Of a DNA stretch of 64,000 nucleotides, positions 33,207 through 43,870 are shown one piece after another. Below the pieces are notes generated by a model. The model did not search any database and had not been told where the DNA came from. It saw only the letters and a list, made by a program, of their open reading frames with translations. Both the position numbers and the translations under genes were made by a program. Origin of the DNA: Unio delphinus (taxonomy: Eukaryota; Mollusca; Bivalvia; Unionida; Unionidae); assembly GCA_029339505.1 (NCBI GenBank), contig JAQISU010000346.1:1313001-1377000 (forward strand). Direction: 5' to 3'. The stretch's first letter is position 1; every line of letters starts with the position of its first letter.

Positions 33207-34532
33207 TTGAGTCAGGATTCCAAACCAGGAATGCTGAATGGAATTGACAAACCATATTACGAGAGAGCTTATCCCGTGACCGCGTTTGTTTATGGGATCT
33301 ATCCGTTAAATGATAAACCGAGTATTGAGAAACTAAAACCCATGAAATTGTCAAGGATAAATTGTGTAGCCGAACGAAGAATAGAGCATTTTACAAATGT
33401 TGATTCATTTGATATAGATATTAAATATAAAGAAGCAGTGACTAAATTCACAAATTCTGACGAGCGCTGGGGATCATGGAGAATTAAAAAGGAATTATTT
33501 TGTGATTATTCTAAATCAGCAGATGTTACGATTGATAAAAATTACTTGACAAATAATCAAATATCAGAACTATCTAATGCGCCTTCGATATCCGATCCAA
33601 TATGTAGATATAAAACTAGTTACCTAAACGGCTTCAAAGGGTCAGGAAAGACGACTCGTGTGATCGAATTATCAAACATGATTGTGTTAAAACCCACACA
33701 CAGACTTGCAAGAGAGATGAAACAGCGAGGAATTAATGCTTGCACTTATCACAGTTTCTTTCGATGGAAAGGTGACGATTGGACTCCTAGTCGAATGGGC
33801 GAGAAATGTATTCCTGAAATCATCATTTGGGATGAGATATGCACAGTGTCGTTAGATGTATTGCAGAAGTTTCTCGATTGGTTATTGCTAGCGAATACAA
33901 AAGTGATAATGTGTGGCGATAATTGTCAACCACCACCATTTGTCGGTTTGTCTGTACATAATTGGCTAAAGAATTTTGTAGACTATTATGAAGAAATTAG
34001 TACTGATCATAGATCACTAGATAATGAATTATGCGAGTTTAAGAAGCTAATCAGATTACAACCGGATAGAATCCAGTGTGAAATAGCTCGTGAAATAATT
34101 TCAGAAACCTCATTAAATGATTTCTGGGAAGCGTCGAGACCAAACGATTTGATATTGGCAAGTAGAAAGATAGTCAGAGATACACTTCAGATGAAGCTAT
34201 TTAACACGCATAAAGAAAAATTTGAAACACATCAGTGCCGTTGTGTTATAGGCCTACAGATACACGAAGACAAAATATCGAAGTTGATATCCCAGACTGA
34301 GAAGCAAATTTTCGTGTTAAATGATATTGTGTTAGTTGATATCGGTGTTGTTGAAGATGCATTGCGTGCTGATAAATCCCCATGGAAGCTAGGATACGCA
34401 GCGAAGATACATTCTTCGCAGTGATTGACTATATCCGATACTATTGTTTGGATCGTAGATGATCGCATCGAGTCGTCAAATCCAGTTTATCTCGCAGTGT
34501 CCAGAGTACGAAGAATAAATCAACTTCGATGA
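33207..34532 (+). pseudogene. SF1 helicase region of the Polinton replication protein, with premature stop
   Basis: The first 60 residues contain YPVTAFVYGIYPLNDKPSIE and INCVAERRIEHF. I associate that N-terminal block with protein-primed PolB-helicase fusion proteins of fungi and Polinton-like elements (recollection, unverified). Only about 75 residues separate it from the helicase. Helicase motifs are Walker A GFKGSGKTT (142-150), Walker B IIWDE (206-210), motif III GDNCQPPP (237-244) and IHSSQ (401-405). TGA at 34422-34424 interrupts motif V right after Ser-Gln, where the family has Gly. The frame continues to 34532 with WIVDDRIE and YLAVSRVRR (motif VI). A polymerase core (exonuclease, palm motifs) is absent. 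DNA unwinding in replication is the expected role. Confidence 0.85.
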
Positions 34533-34625
34533 ATTGTTTTAGATGCTAATGACACCACAATCAGTGATATTGTCAACTATGATATAACCAGAAAAACAAC
34601 TCGCTGGTTATAAACAACTGGATAA

Positions 34626-34841
34626 ACAAATAACAGAATTTTTGACATTGATGCTAAATTTATAATTACACTAAAACAACAACAGAATAATCACTGCGCG
34701 AGATGTATAATACATTGGTGTTGGTCGGATAAAGATACTAGCCAATTTACCGCATACAGAAAAAATAACAGTGTTGGTAATACCAGAAATAATGTGATGT
34801 CGACTTGTCTTGAGTGTAACAGAAGAAGAGGTGCTAGTTAA
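34626..34841 (+). pseudogene. HNH-type zinc-finger domain, C-terminal tail of the replication protein
   Basis: The open frame contains HCARCIIHWCW and QFTAYRKNNSVGNT, then CLECNRRRG before TAA at 34839-34841. This is the C-x-x-C ... (D)-R-x-(D)-N-x-x-G-(H)-x-x-x-N ... C-x-x-C-N-x-x-R layout of HNH nuclease domains that follow the helicase in related fusion proteins. The catalytic His of the G-H-T element is Asn here and the preceding Asp positions are changed, so it should be inactive. It overlaps the convergent integrase stop by 8 bases. Confidence 0.75.
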
Positions 34842-35802
34842 GACCACTCGGTGGTAACTGAGTATCCTCAGGTATCATTCGTAATTGTTCACGAGTAAAT
34901 CCTCGCTTTGAAGCGGTCAAATCCAATCTATAGATTGCTGGTCTACCCGTAGATCTCGTTATGCTAGATTTTTTATGTAGTAACACTCCAAATAGGACCA
35001 GTAGCTCTTTTTGTTACCACCTTCGAGCTCTCCCGGTTCATATAAATATCTAACAGTGACATTACCGAGTATTGATTGTTTTGAAAAATCATTTTGCGGT
35101 TTTTGCATGGGTATATACTTTTTTTTTAATTGCGTTGTTAGGTTTGATAATAATTGTTCGAGTAATCGCATTATTTAGCGCGGTAATTACACCCTGTAAT
35201 CTCTTGACCCATTTACGAGATCGTTTATCCTGAATAAATTCCTTCGCGTATTGATATCCAAATAACCGCACAGCAGGTGTCCGATTAAATCGTTCAACAA
35301 TTGCCTGATCGCGATGTAGTGCAGTATGCGCTCGTCTGATGGTGACATTATGATGCTTCATTGTTGATAACACTGCACCCTGAAATTCCTTGCCAGGATC
35401 AACTTGTAATAGATTTGGCCACTGCAGAAGACCTCGGTAATAAATCCTTTCAAACGCAGAAGCTACTTCAGTTGATGACTTTGTCTTTAGAGGCTCTGCT
35501 TCTTTGTATCTACTCGCAACATCAACTACAGTTAGCGCATACTTGTAAACACTATCATGCGGAAGAAATAATATATCAGCTTGATGAACTTCATTAGGGA
35601 CGCTGACATCAAAATGTGAAAAGTTAATTTGTTTAGGAGGTGGTAGATAAATCTGCCATATCGCCTGTTTGGATAACCAATCCGTTGCTGTAGTATTTTT
35701 CACCTTTGCGGCTTTAGCGAGTTTACCGATTTCTGATTTACCCCTATAGTATCCTCTTGGGGAATAATACATCAATTCCATAATGTTATTAATTACCAGC
35801 AT
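34834..35802 (-). pseudogene. Polinton rve-type integrase
   Basis: The main frame (35089-35802) has an N-terminal block SPRGYYRGKSEIGKLAKAAK, linker IWQIYLPPPKQINFSHF, and catalytic residues Asp76 (HQADILFLP), Asp135 (LLQVDPGKEF) and Glu170 (AIVERFNRT). There are 34 residues between the last two, close to the usual Asp-35-Glu spacing. The C-terminal domain (VRYLYEPGELEGG, then FTREQLRMIPEDTQ) is in other frames. Breaks occur at an A9 run (35119-35127), an A5 run near 35013, and a stop near 34975. It would insert the linear genome. It overlaps the upstream PLA2 end by 14 bases and ends tail-to-tail with the HNH frame. Confidence 0.93.
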
Positions 35803-36181
35803 CCAGCATTAATTTACTTTTCATTGCCGATTTTATCAACCATGAAGCTAATTTGTATTTGAAGGATTTATCAGTGATAGAATTTAACGCATGAATCAAT
35901 TTGACATCTGCGATATGTCTGTGTTGCAGATTACTGCTTTTATAAGCAACATCATGAGCATGACACGCATTATCAATAGCGTTTATCGGATATTCACCGG
36001 GTCGGGGTTGGTTTTGATCATCTAATCCGATATCGAGTCTGGTCCCGGGTCCACAATAACTATACCCTGGAAGATGTTTTTCTCCCGTATATTTTGCCCA
36101 TGGTGTTCCTGGTAATTTTACTAACTTGGCTGTAATATCACCTCCCCTTTTTTTTAACAAATCTAATTTTTTATACTGCAT
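35789..36181 (-). CDS. Parvovirus VP1-type phospholipase A2
   Basis: The intact 130-residue frame has the calcium-binding loop SYCGPGT (41-47) and the active site DNACHAHDVAY (70-80) with the His76-Asp77 pair, the standard VP1u-type PLA2 layout. A basic amphipathic tail (KLASWLIKSAMKSKL) follows. Known members hydrolyse phospholipids during endosomal escape, and adintoviruses carry homologues. The gene precedes the integrase and overlaps its start. It is one of the few undamaged genes, and relic 1 has a broken homologue. A parvoviral integrant is unlikely because the neighbours are Polinton genes in both copies. Confidence 0.88.
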   Translation of the reverse strand: MQYKKLDLLKKRGGDITAKLVKLPGTPWAKYTGEKHLPGYSYCGPGTRLDIGLDDQNQPRPGEYPINAIDNACHAHDVAYKSSNLQHRHIADVKLIHALNSITDKSFKYKLASWLIKSAMKSKLMLDAGN

Positions 36182-36302
36182 CGTTCACACTTGTCTGTGA
36201 TGGCTTCTCTGTTATTTTTAGTTGTAGTAGGTGTTGGGTCAATTGTTGGTGTTCGCGTCCTACATTTCACACAATATAGATCCATACTTTATTTATAATA
36301 AC
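36182..36302. promoter_or_regulatory. Divergent intergenic region between PLA2 and packaging ATPase
   Basis: This 121-bp region separates two divergent starts. No strong motif was found, so a shared promoter region is inferred from the arrangement. Confidence 0.3.
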
Positions 36303-36655
36303 ATGAATGAAATTGATTTTTCGGCTACAAAACCACAAGAACCAGTTAAGCATCATGCAGTGCTACCAAATTCTATTCGTATGATTATAATCGGACCATC
36401 TGGAAGTGGCAAGACGCATTTGTTACTTAATTCAATAATGATATGGATGAAATGGGACAAGTTGTATTTAGTAGACCCGAATGTAGACAATCAGCAATGT
36501 TATGAGGTGTTAAAGATTTTTAACGACAAAGGAAAATAGCAATCGATGAGGATATTATTGAGTTTATAACCGATATCGATGAAGCACCGAGTATTGATGT
36601 TATTGATGGAAGTTTTAACAATTTAGTTGTATATGATGATGTGATGCTAGTGTAA
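36303..36655 (+). pseudogene. Packaging ATPase (A32/FtsK-HerA type), truncated
   Basis: The first frame starts MNEIDFSATKPQEPVKHH and has Walker A IIGPSGSGKTHLL. After a frameshift near 36534 the next frame has FNNLVVYDDVML, a Walker B with the two acidic residues typical of this ATPase class. A TAA follows at 36653-36655. Family members are usually about 200-280 residues, but here the sensor and arginine-finger part after Walker B is missing or unrecognisable. It would drive genome packaging. Confidence 0.85.
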
Positions 36656-36659
36656 TAGA

Positions 36660-38407
36660 ATTGTTACCGAGTGGTTGGTGGGTTAAATGAACAACACAAA
36701 CACAATATGTAAAAGATGATATAAATTTATGAAATAAATTATTAATGAAAAATAATGATGTATCAACACAATAACTCATACGTTCAACCCACAATCACAC
36801 TCCACAACCATTCACAATTTAAAAATCAATTAAATATTATCAAAAATAAACACAGATCCAAGGAACCTCCTGGACTACACAAATGTTTCATATAAAATGG
36901 AACCTTTACAAAAGTTATATTATCGCACAACAAATAAAAACATCAAATTACATTATCACACGTATGGATTGCGACAACAAGTACTAACATCTACATGTAT
37001 TAAATCAAGTTACTAACTGTTATCGAGATTCATGTAATCCCTTGGAATCCTACAGATTCAATGTAACCACGTGTAAATATAACAATGTATTCAATTGTCA
37101 CCACAATTGAAACACACACATGCGTCTCGACCCTGTACAACCGTACGATTCACCAACTGTTGAATCGCCGCACAACTTCTCCGAATACCAAGGGTTGGCC
37201 CAATACTTTTATTGGCCGCTTGCCCTTCGCGGATCCACTACAGTTATACGTACAGACAGCATACAGCATCTACTAGAACCACCGGTCCCACACACTTAGA
37301 TACTACCCCGGAAGTTTACACCTCTAGACAGCTCGGACACTCGGACATTTAGACTTCTAGATTTCCGGATATTTACACATCTCGACAGACGTAGACGGAC
37401 AGACAATCCGACAGACAGACAGCCAGATACCTCAATTTGATCGCACAATTAAATAGCATAATCACGGCACAATCAATCACATTCAACCTTTTTGCTGGAG
37501 CAATCAATCACATTCAGCTACAATTCAGCTACATTCAGCTACAATTGAGTCATATTCAGCTACACTTCAGCTACATTCAGCTACAATTCAGCTACAATTC
37601 AGCTACATTCAGCTACAATTCAGCTACATTCAGCTACAATTGAGCTACATTCAGCTACAATTCAGCTACATTCAGTCATATTCAACGGTTTAAATCTGCA
37701 TTGTAATAAAGGCATCATTACATGAAATGATAAACTGAATAAAATTCGCAATAAAACGAAATATAAATTTAACACTCACCCCTTTGGCTGGAGAAAGAAT
37801 GACGAGCTATCTCTCATTTGACAAGATACTTTTGGACTCGTAATCTTTTTAGAAATATTCTGATATATATGTCCCCAAATAGGTGAGCAGAATTCACGGC
37901 AAAATTCCCGTGCACCCCGTGATTATAATGTTCCTGACTTCAAGTGATTTGTAGTCAGGCACATGCAAATCGCTACACGTCGCTTACCTTGAAAAACACA
38001 GGTAACGCATATACGACGAAACAAAAAAATGGTGAAATTAGTTTGTATTCAAGAAGAAATAAATTCAATTTTCGCCTATTTCTGTGACAGCTAGACAATT
38101 AAAATAATCCAGCTAGGATATTTTACTGAGGTAGACATAAAAATACTGACGTGATATATGACACTCAACGATACACACAAATACCAAAAGTGATCAGACA
38201 TAATTGTAATATTCTTGCTGTATTTAATGAAGTTGACACACATACGCTACGAAACATTCATCACCTGGTGCAGTGGAGATATGGATATTAATCTCTTTAG
38301 AAATTTCTTTAGTCACGCTCAGTCAATTCCACATGGACTGTAACGATCAATTTGCATGATCCTAGATCAAGATATCGTATCGGACTTGATAAAATATTCG
38401 GTGGAAA
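36660..38407. other. Non-coding right arm of the Polinton
   Basis: No coding potential was seen over 1.7 kb. It contains (GACA)-like runs near 37385-37425 and an 11-bp tandem repeat at 37505-37690. This is longer than expected for a compact element and probably replaced the lost ATPase 3' end. Confidence 0.5.
37505..37690. repeat. Tandem repeat of TTCAGCTACAA-like 11-mers
   Basis: About 16 imperfect units of ATTCAGCTACA type, each carrying the AGCT palindrome. Confidence 0.9.
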
Positions 38408-38589
38408 CAATTTGTCTCCGCATCGCCATCGGCGCCGGGTCTGAAACGTGAGAAACCGAAACCATTCATCTCTCTTTTTTTTTGTCTGAAATGGTTTCGG
38501 TTTGAAATAGTTTCGGTTTGTCTAAAATAGTTTCGGTTTATTTCTGATTTTCTCCGAAATAGTTTTTATCTGTACACTCTCCCTACTAC
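38408..38589. repeat. Right terminal inverted repeat of the Polinton
   Basis: It is the reverse complement of 23620-23799 with scattered differences (for example an extra two or so A/T in the homopolymer). The outer end is CACTCTCCCTACTAC, immediately followed by a GCCGGGC flank and then a CA microsatellite. Confidence 0.95.
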
Positions 38590-38597
38590 GCCGGGCA

Positions 38598-38835
<238 letters not shown>

Positions 38836-39734
38836 TATGGCTTATCATATGTAAATGATAATGACGTACAAGCTTCAGATAAAGAGAAACAAATTTGGCT
38901 ACCGATCAAAGAGAATAATATAACATTCTTTCTTTGTTAGGTTACTCCATCTAATATTAAGGCCGTCATGGATAAAGTTTAATCGTGTAATTCGATGTCA
39001 TATTCTGTAATTTAGAGGTGGCATCGTCGGTTAAAGATGGTGTTGAATCTATTTAGGATGTTCAACGTGCATTCGAAAAGCTATCGCCATTTATTGTGAC
39101 ACGTAAAACCGAATATTAAATGGACAACACTCCCTCCCCATTCATCCGTTTGTGCGTTACTGTGATGGTAACGTGTTGCTTAAGTGTTAAAGTAATTCAC
39201 TCTGAGATCTGCAAACTTTTATTTAACTTCTCTAATCTTTCCAAACCTCCACTAGGAGAAAAGATATATGAAAAAAATTATTTTACTTCCTTTTCTATTA
39301 AGAAATAATTAAGTCGCGAATAAATGTTTCCAGTCTAACCAGATAATCGTTGGTAAACGCCTTTGGAAAGGAGATATTAAGGCCGGACATCCTTGACGCG
39401 TCTGCATTGCTTCCATATAATAGCCAGCGATTACATTTGGATTGCTGCCTGCCATGTAAACATTAAGCCAAATAACTTGCCTCGGAAAACCATCAATGCA
39501 TACGTTTATTGTTTGAGTTTATCGTAAGAATCGAGATGTACTGAATGAAACCATCTTGTAAAGAGACAATAAGTGCGCTGCATTTGTTTCACAGTACTAA
39601 TGCATGCTCCATGTGTCTTAACTCGAAAACTTAGAATGTTGAGTAACTCCATTCCAAGGAAAATGAAAAGCTGCATATCCCTGCACGTTACAATAAAAAT
39701 GACAAAACGGTTCCACACGACAACTCACAGTTGG

Positions 39735-39900
39735 GTCGTAATTACGAGATAGTAAGTCGTAAGTACGAGATATTAAGTCGTAAGTACGAGATAGATAATC
39801 GTAATTACGAGATAATAAGTCGTAATTGCGAGATAGTAAGTCGTAAGTATGAGATAACTAATTCGTATTTACGAAATAGTAAGTCGTAATTACGAGATAA
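39735..39900. repeat. Tandem repeat of about 21 bp with CGTAATTACG palindrome
   Basis: Seven or eight units of AAGTCGTAATTACGAGATAGT type. The central 10 bp is palindromic. Confidence 0.9.
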
Positions 39901-40669
39901 AATTGATTTCAACATGACACACACAGGCTTTCGTAATACCCTGACTCGCCGTTGGAATTGCAGTTTTCCAGTCTTAGATCAAGAAGCCGAAGCGTTAATA
40001 CAACAACATTGCATTTGATAATTATATAATTAGACCAAGAAAGTGGATAGAAGGTCACTTGGAGTACTTTGCTAGAACGCATAGACGTCCACATCACAAA
40101 TACAAAATTTTGTTCTAAAGAACATTACTATTCAGAACTATTTAACTACTTCTCGTGCACAGTTGTATCCAGCGCTTTACTATCTTGATGTAAAAAAAAA
40201 GGTTGTGAAATAAATGCTTTTGCTCATAATCAATCGTTTAACGTAGGCAACATTTCAGCCACCAATACAGAAATACTGAATGCTAACAAAAACTATAAGA
40301 AAAACCCATTTGTAGAATATGAACTTTTGTCATCAGTGCTGAAAGGTAGATCAAATATCGTGCAAATGAAGGTGAATAAAGGTTTCAGATAGCAAATATG
40401 TTCATTAGAGTTCTGCTAAAACTGGATGGAAAGATGCATCATTCGCAATACATGACAGAATGCAATAGTGAGGACATTCGCACCTATTTATTTGAGTTTT
40501 TAAGTGTTTTATTTTTATGTAACAAATGATTTACAGAACCGATTTGTATTGACGGAAACTATGGGTCAAAACTATTTGTTGAGTAAAAACATTTGCAGTT
40601 GGTTATTATTCTATATGATGTTTCTAAAACAATATCTGATGAATTTTCTTTTTTAAGGTCGATGAAAAC

Positions 40670-40965
40670 GGACGATTTTAATAGCAATATCTGAAGCATA
40701 TTATATTTCACATTTCACTTTCTATTACAATATCTGATAGATTTTCGATTTTAAGTTACAGTTTCTCTTACAATATCTGATACATTTTCCATTTTAACAC
40801 TTTCTATTGCAATATCTGATGCATTTTCTATTTTGAGTTACACTTTCTATTACAATATCTTATACATTTTCAATTTCAAGTTACACTTTCTATTACAATG
40901 TTTGATGAATTTTCTATTTTGAGTTACACTTTGTATTACAATATCTGAATACATGTTTTATTTTA
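40670..40965. repeat. Tandem repeat of about 44 bp
   Basis: Six or so imperfect units containing ACACTTTCTATTACAATATC and GATACATTTTCTATTTTAAG. Confidence 0.85.
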
Positions 40966-41182
40966 AGTTCAAATGTATGAATCAGAATTGTTTTCAAAAA
41001 TCTACATCATTTGATTTTAAACCGTGTGGTGTCGTGTCTAACATAACATGTGAGTAATCCTGGAAACTATTTCGCATACTTTGATACAAGAAAAGTTTCT
41101 ATTCGAGATATGAAGGCAATTTATTATTTTGATGTTCCTGAAATTCAAGAAAGATAAGCTTTAATTGCGCTTTATAAAGTGT

Positions 41183-41268
<86 letters not shown>

Positions 41269-41277
41269 TGTGTGTGC
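41183..41277. repeat. Compound microsatellite (CA)n-(TA)n-(TG)n
   Basis: The CA run and TG run are inverted relative to each other around a TA core, so the array can fold into a hairpin. Confidence 0.97.
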
Positions 41278-41644
41278 ACCTACTAAGGAAGCTAAAACGT
41301 ATTATCTTCTAACATTTTTATCTTTTGCAGAAGGCAGTTGTATGGATTGTCACAAAACGTGTTGCATTGATCTAACGTTCTAAATAATTGGCCAAAATAT
41401 CGAGTAAAATGAAGGCAAATCAATTTAAAATATACACACCGTAATTGTTACAATTAGCAGATATTGTGCTACAATTCATATGTTTACAGCTCCTCAAAAA
41501 ATACTTTCTGTAGCGGTTTTACCGTCTTACGAATGGCATGAAAAGCAACCAAGAAAGAATAGTTAAATACCAATACAATCTGTTGGAGAGGGAACAAAAC
41601 TTCGTCACAAAATATAAGTATGTTAATTCACATAACAGTGAAAG

Positions 41645-41937
41645 TAAGTTCCGTTTGACCGCTCTGGTTCTAAGTGGTTAATATGTTCGTCTTGGAACAG
41701 ATCGAGGGTTAGAACCAAGTAGATATAAAAATGGTACTGTCATCTTCATCGCTTAGCGTTTAGAAGTTGGTTGTTGGACGTTATCGGCTTGGTGTCAAGA
41801 TAATGTGACAGGTTGGGACATAATGTTACATCTCTGCGGCATGATGACCCAGTGCAATAACTGCTATAAACTTATAAACTGCAGACAATCGTAGCGACAT
41901 GACCGAGAAAGTGTTACAGCTATGTTAAAAATCTAAA

Positions 41938-41938
<1 letters not shown>
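41645..41938 (+). repeat. tRNA-derived SINE
   Basis: The head contains GGTTCTAAGTGGTTAATATG (box A region) and, at about 41698-41716, GATCGAGGGTTAGAACC (box B-like). The body and tail (ends in GTTAAAAATCTAAAT followed by a CA run) resemble molluscan SINEs with a 'GTTAAAxxxC' terminus. It is degenerate. Confidence 0.5.

Positions 41939-41982
<44 letters not shown>
41939..41982. repeat. (CA)n microsatellite
   Basis: A pure CA run at the end of the SINE above. Confidence 0.97.
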
Positions 41983-41986
<4 letters not shown>

Positions 41987-42199
41987 CCATTCTTAGTAAT
42001 ATATCTATATGACCTTAGAGCAACAGAATACAATATTAATGATGCAGAACGTTATTTGTCTTTTTAATATCTGTTACCGTAAAATTGTTATGAATATACT
42101 TTGTATATTAATAAGTGTTTTTATATTTCTTTCTCTGTTGATACCTATGGCAGGTTTAAAACAATATTGGTATGTCATGATTGAAACGTATTGAGAAAA

Positions 42200-42770
42200 A
42201 CGAATTACAACTTTGTCAGGGGAGCCTCGTTCAACATATTTGATAAATCTGAAGCGGGCAAACCATTTGTACGGCAACAGTTCTTGCACTATGGAGCAGA
42301 GTTGACAGTTCAGTGAAAACAAAACGAGTTAGATACCTACCACAAAGCAAATGCATCTCAAAGAACGCAATAGCAAGTTCGAGTTCATAGCAAAGTAGAA
42401 CGGCTCCCTCGTAGTAAAATAGAGGCAAACCGGACCCTGCTAGCCCTAACCCTGCTAACGCAATAAAAAAAAACTTCTTTACAGGCACGGCATTAGGATG
42501 AAGGCGGCAAAGGCAGTGGTGGCAAAGCGATGAGCGGGTCCCACAAGCAAACAAAATTGCATTGCAGAGTTGATTTCCTGAAAGCGTGGGGCCCATGGCG
42601 GTTGACTTGTTAACCCTGACCTAGGGCCGGGCCTGCTTATTTATTCTGTGCCACTGTCGTGTTAGAAAATTGCGGGGGACTTCGGTTCCTTCGAGAGGTA
42701 GACCTCAACGAGTAGTCACCAGAGGCCTAACTACGACATCGGCTTGTCAGAAACCGAGAATAATGGTATA
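42200..42770. other. GC-richer segment of unknown origin
   Basis: Base composition is clearly less AT-rich than the surroundings. A 121-residue minus-strand frame (42231-42596) rich in Leu/Cys has no recognisable domain. It is possibly an old transposon or LTR fragment; I cannot assign it. Confidence 0.35.
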
Positions 42771-43242
42771 ATGACAAATACCGAAACGTTTGGCAATATC
42801 GTGATAAGAGGACATGAAAACGCGATACAATATTTACTTGGGTAATAATATCGCAAGATTGTGCGGACGAGTAATAAAGTCATGACTAACCATAACTATT
42901 TTAATACGATTTATTGGAATGATTATACATTTTAAGTTAGGTTAAATTCCCTATTAATGTTCAGTTGTTGTTTGCAGAAACATTCATTACATGTACACTC
43001 TATATCAAGCCCAGGGCTTCACTCGGTAGCATCTCTATCACTTGACTAAATGCCGTAATATTTGGAGAGTGGCTATTATGATTATTCATTCGTTTTTTGA
43101 ACTCGAAGCCAACAGAATGAGTAACACATTTCCCGCATGCTTGACGTTTTTCTTCAACTTCCAACATTCTGATTTGATATTACAGCTAACTCCTCTCGTT
43201 AAAGTTCTAAACTATTGGAATTAGAGCATACATTTAATCATA

Positions 43243-43640
43243 TTGCAAGATTGGCAAATGAGCCAAACAAGAGCACAATTTAAGTATGCTCTTAGAGTCT
43301 GTAAGAAGGAGGAAGTAAAACACAGAGCAGACTCGCTAGCACAAAAATTTGAAAATGTCGACCAACGTCAATTCTGGAAGCATGTTAAACAACATATAAC
43401 GACAACTTACAATAAACTACCAATTTGCATTGATGGTTCCCATGGTCAGAATAATATATGCAACATGTGGAAAATCATTTTGAAGACTTACTCATTAGTG
43501 TTAAAAACGAATCGATTAAGAAGCATGTGCTTTCAGCATTGAATACTTTCTCCTCGTATTGAGGTAATTACATTATCTGAGATCCATAATGCAATATCAG
43601 ACAAAAAGCTGGTAAATAAATAAATACTCCCGATAATAAG
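43243..43640 (+). pseudogene. CR1/Jockey-like LINE fragment (pre-RT region)
   Basis: The plus strand encodes RAQFKYALRVCKKEEVKHRA, FWKHVKQH and CIDGSHGQNNICNMW, the linker between endonuclease and RT in CR1-like LINEs. After a frameshift it continues with LSEIHNAISDKKAGK. The rest is missing. Confidence 0.8.
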
Positions 43641-43699
43641 CTAATTCGCATAGAGAAAAATGAATATATTATAAGTCATTAAATGAAATTTTAAATACA

Positions 43700-43870
43700 G
43701 TAATAAGTCAACCAGGTCAAGCTGAAATGAACGCAGTTCTAGACAAGGTCAAATCCAGCATATAATGTTAAATTACAATACAATAAAAGAAAACGGTTTT
43801 TAAAACTAACATAAATACATAACCCTTTAATGTTCTATGAATATAAGTGCTAAAAATCAAATAAATATGT
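43700..43870. repeat. Dispersed repeat copy, related to 14640-14800
   Basis: It shares the block GGTCAA(A/G)TCCAGCATA and similar flanks with 14655-14740 over roughly 80-140 bp. Family unknown. Confidence 0.4.

Larger units (their letters stand above)
23620..38589. mobile_element. TIR-bounded Polinton/Maverick (adintovirus-like) element, about 15 kb
   Basis: It is delimited by terminal inverted repeats of about 180 bp. It contains the hallmark set for the group: adenain-type protease, double jelly-roll MCP, packaging ATPase with Walker A and B, rve-type integrase with an Asp-Asp-Glu triad, and several small conserved virion proteins. It also has PLA2, SF1 helicase and HNH genes. Structural genes occupy the left two thirds on the minus strand and the replication/integration genes the right third. 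No protein-primed DNA polymerase core was found. Nearly all genes are interrupted. No convincing 6-bp target duplication was seen at the ends (ACGAGT before, ACGCCG after, if the element starts AGTAGG). Confidence 0.93.
38840..41180. other. Intergenic DNA with two small tandem repeats
   Basis: AT-rich with no supported gene. Tandem repeats lie at 39735-39900 and 40670-40965. Confidence 0.5.

Noticed and set aside
28930..36000. Protein-primed DNA polymerase B gene
   Set aside because: I looked on both strands for exonuclease and palm motifs and saw none; only the flanking N-terminal block and helicase remain.
35789..36181. Independent parvovirus integration
   Set aside because: The PLA2 gene is adjacent to a Polinton integrase in two separate copies, and no parvoviral capsid or NS1 sequence is nearby.
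42231..42596. 121-residue minus-strand ORF in the GC-richer segment
   Set aside because: No recognisable domain or homologue in the window, and composition is driven by the local GC shift.
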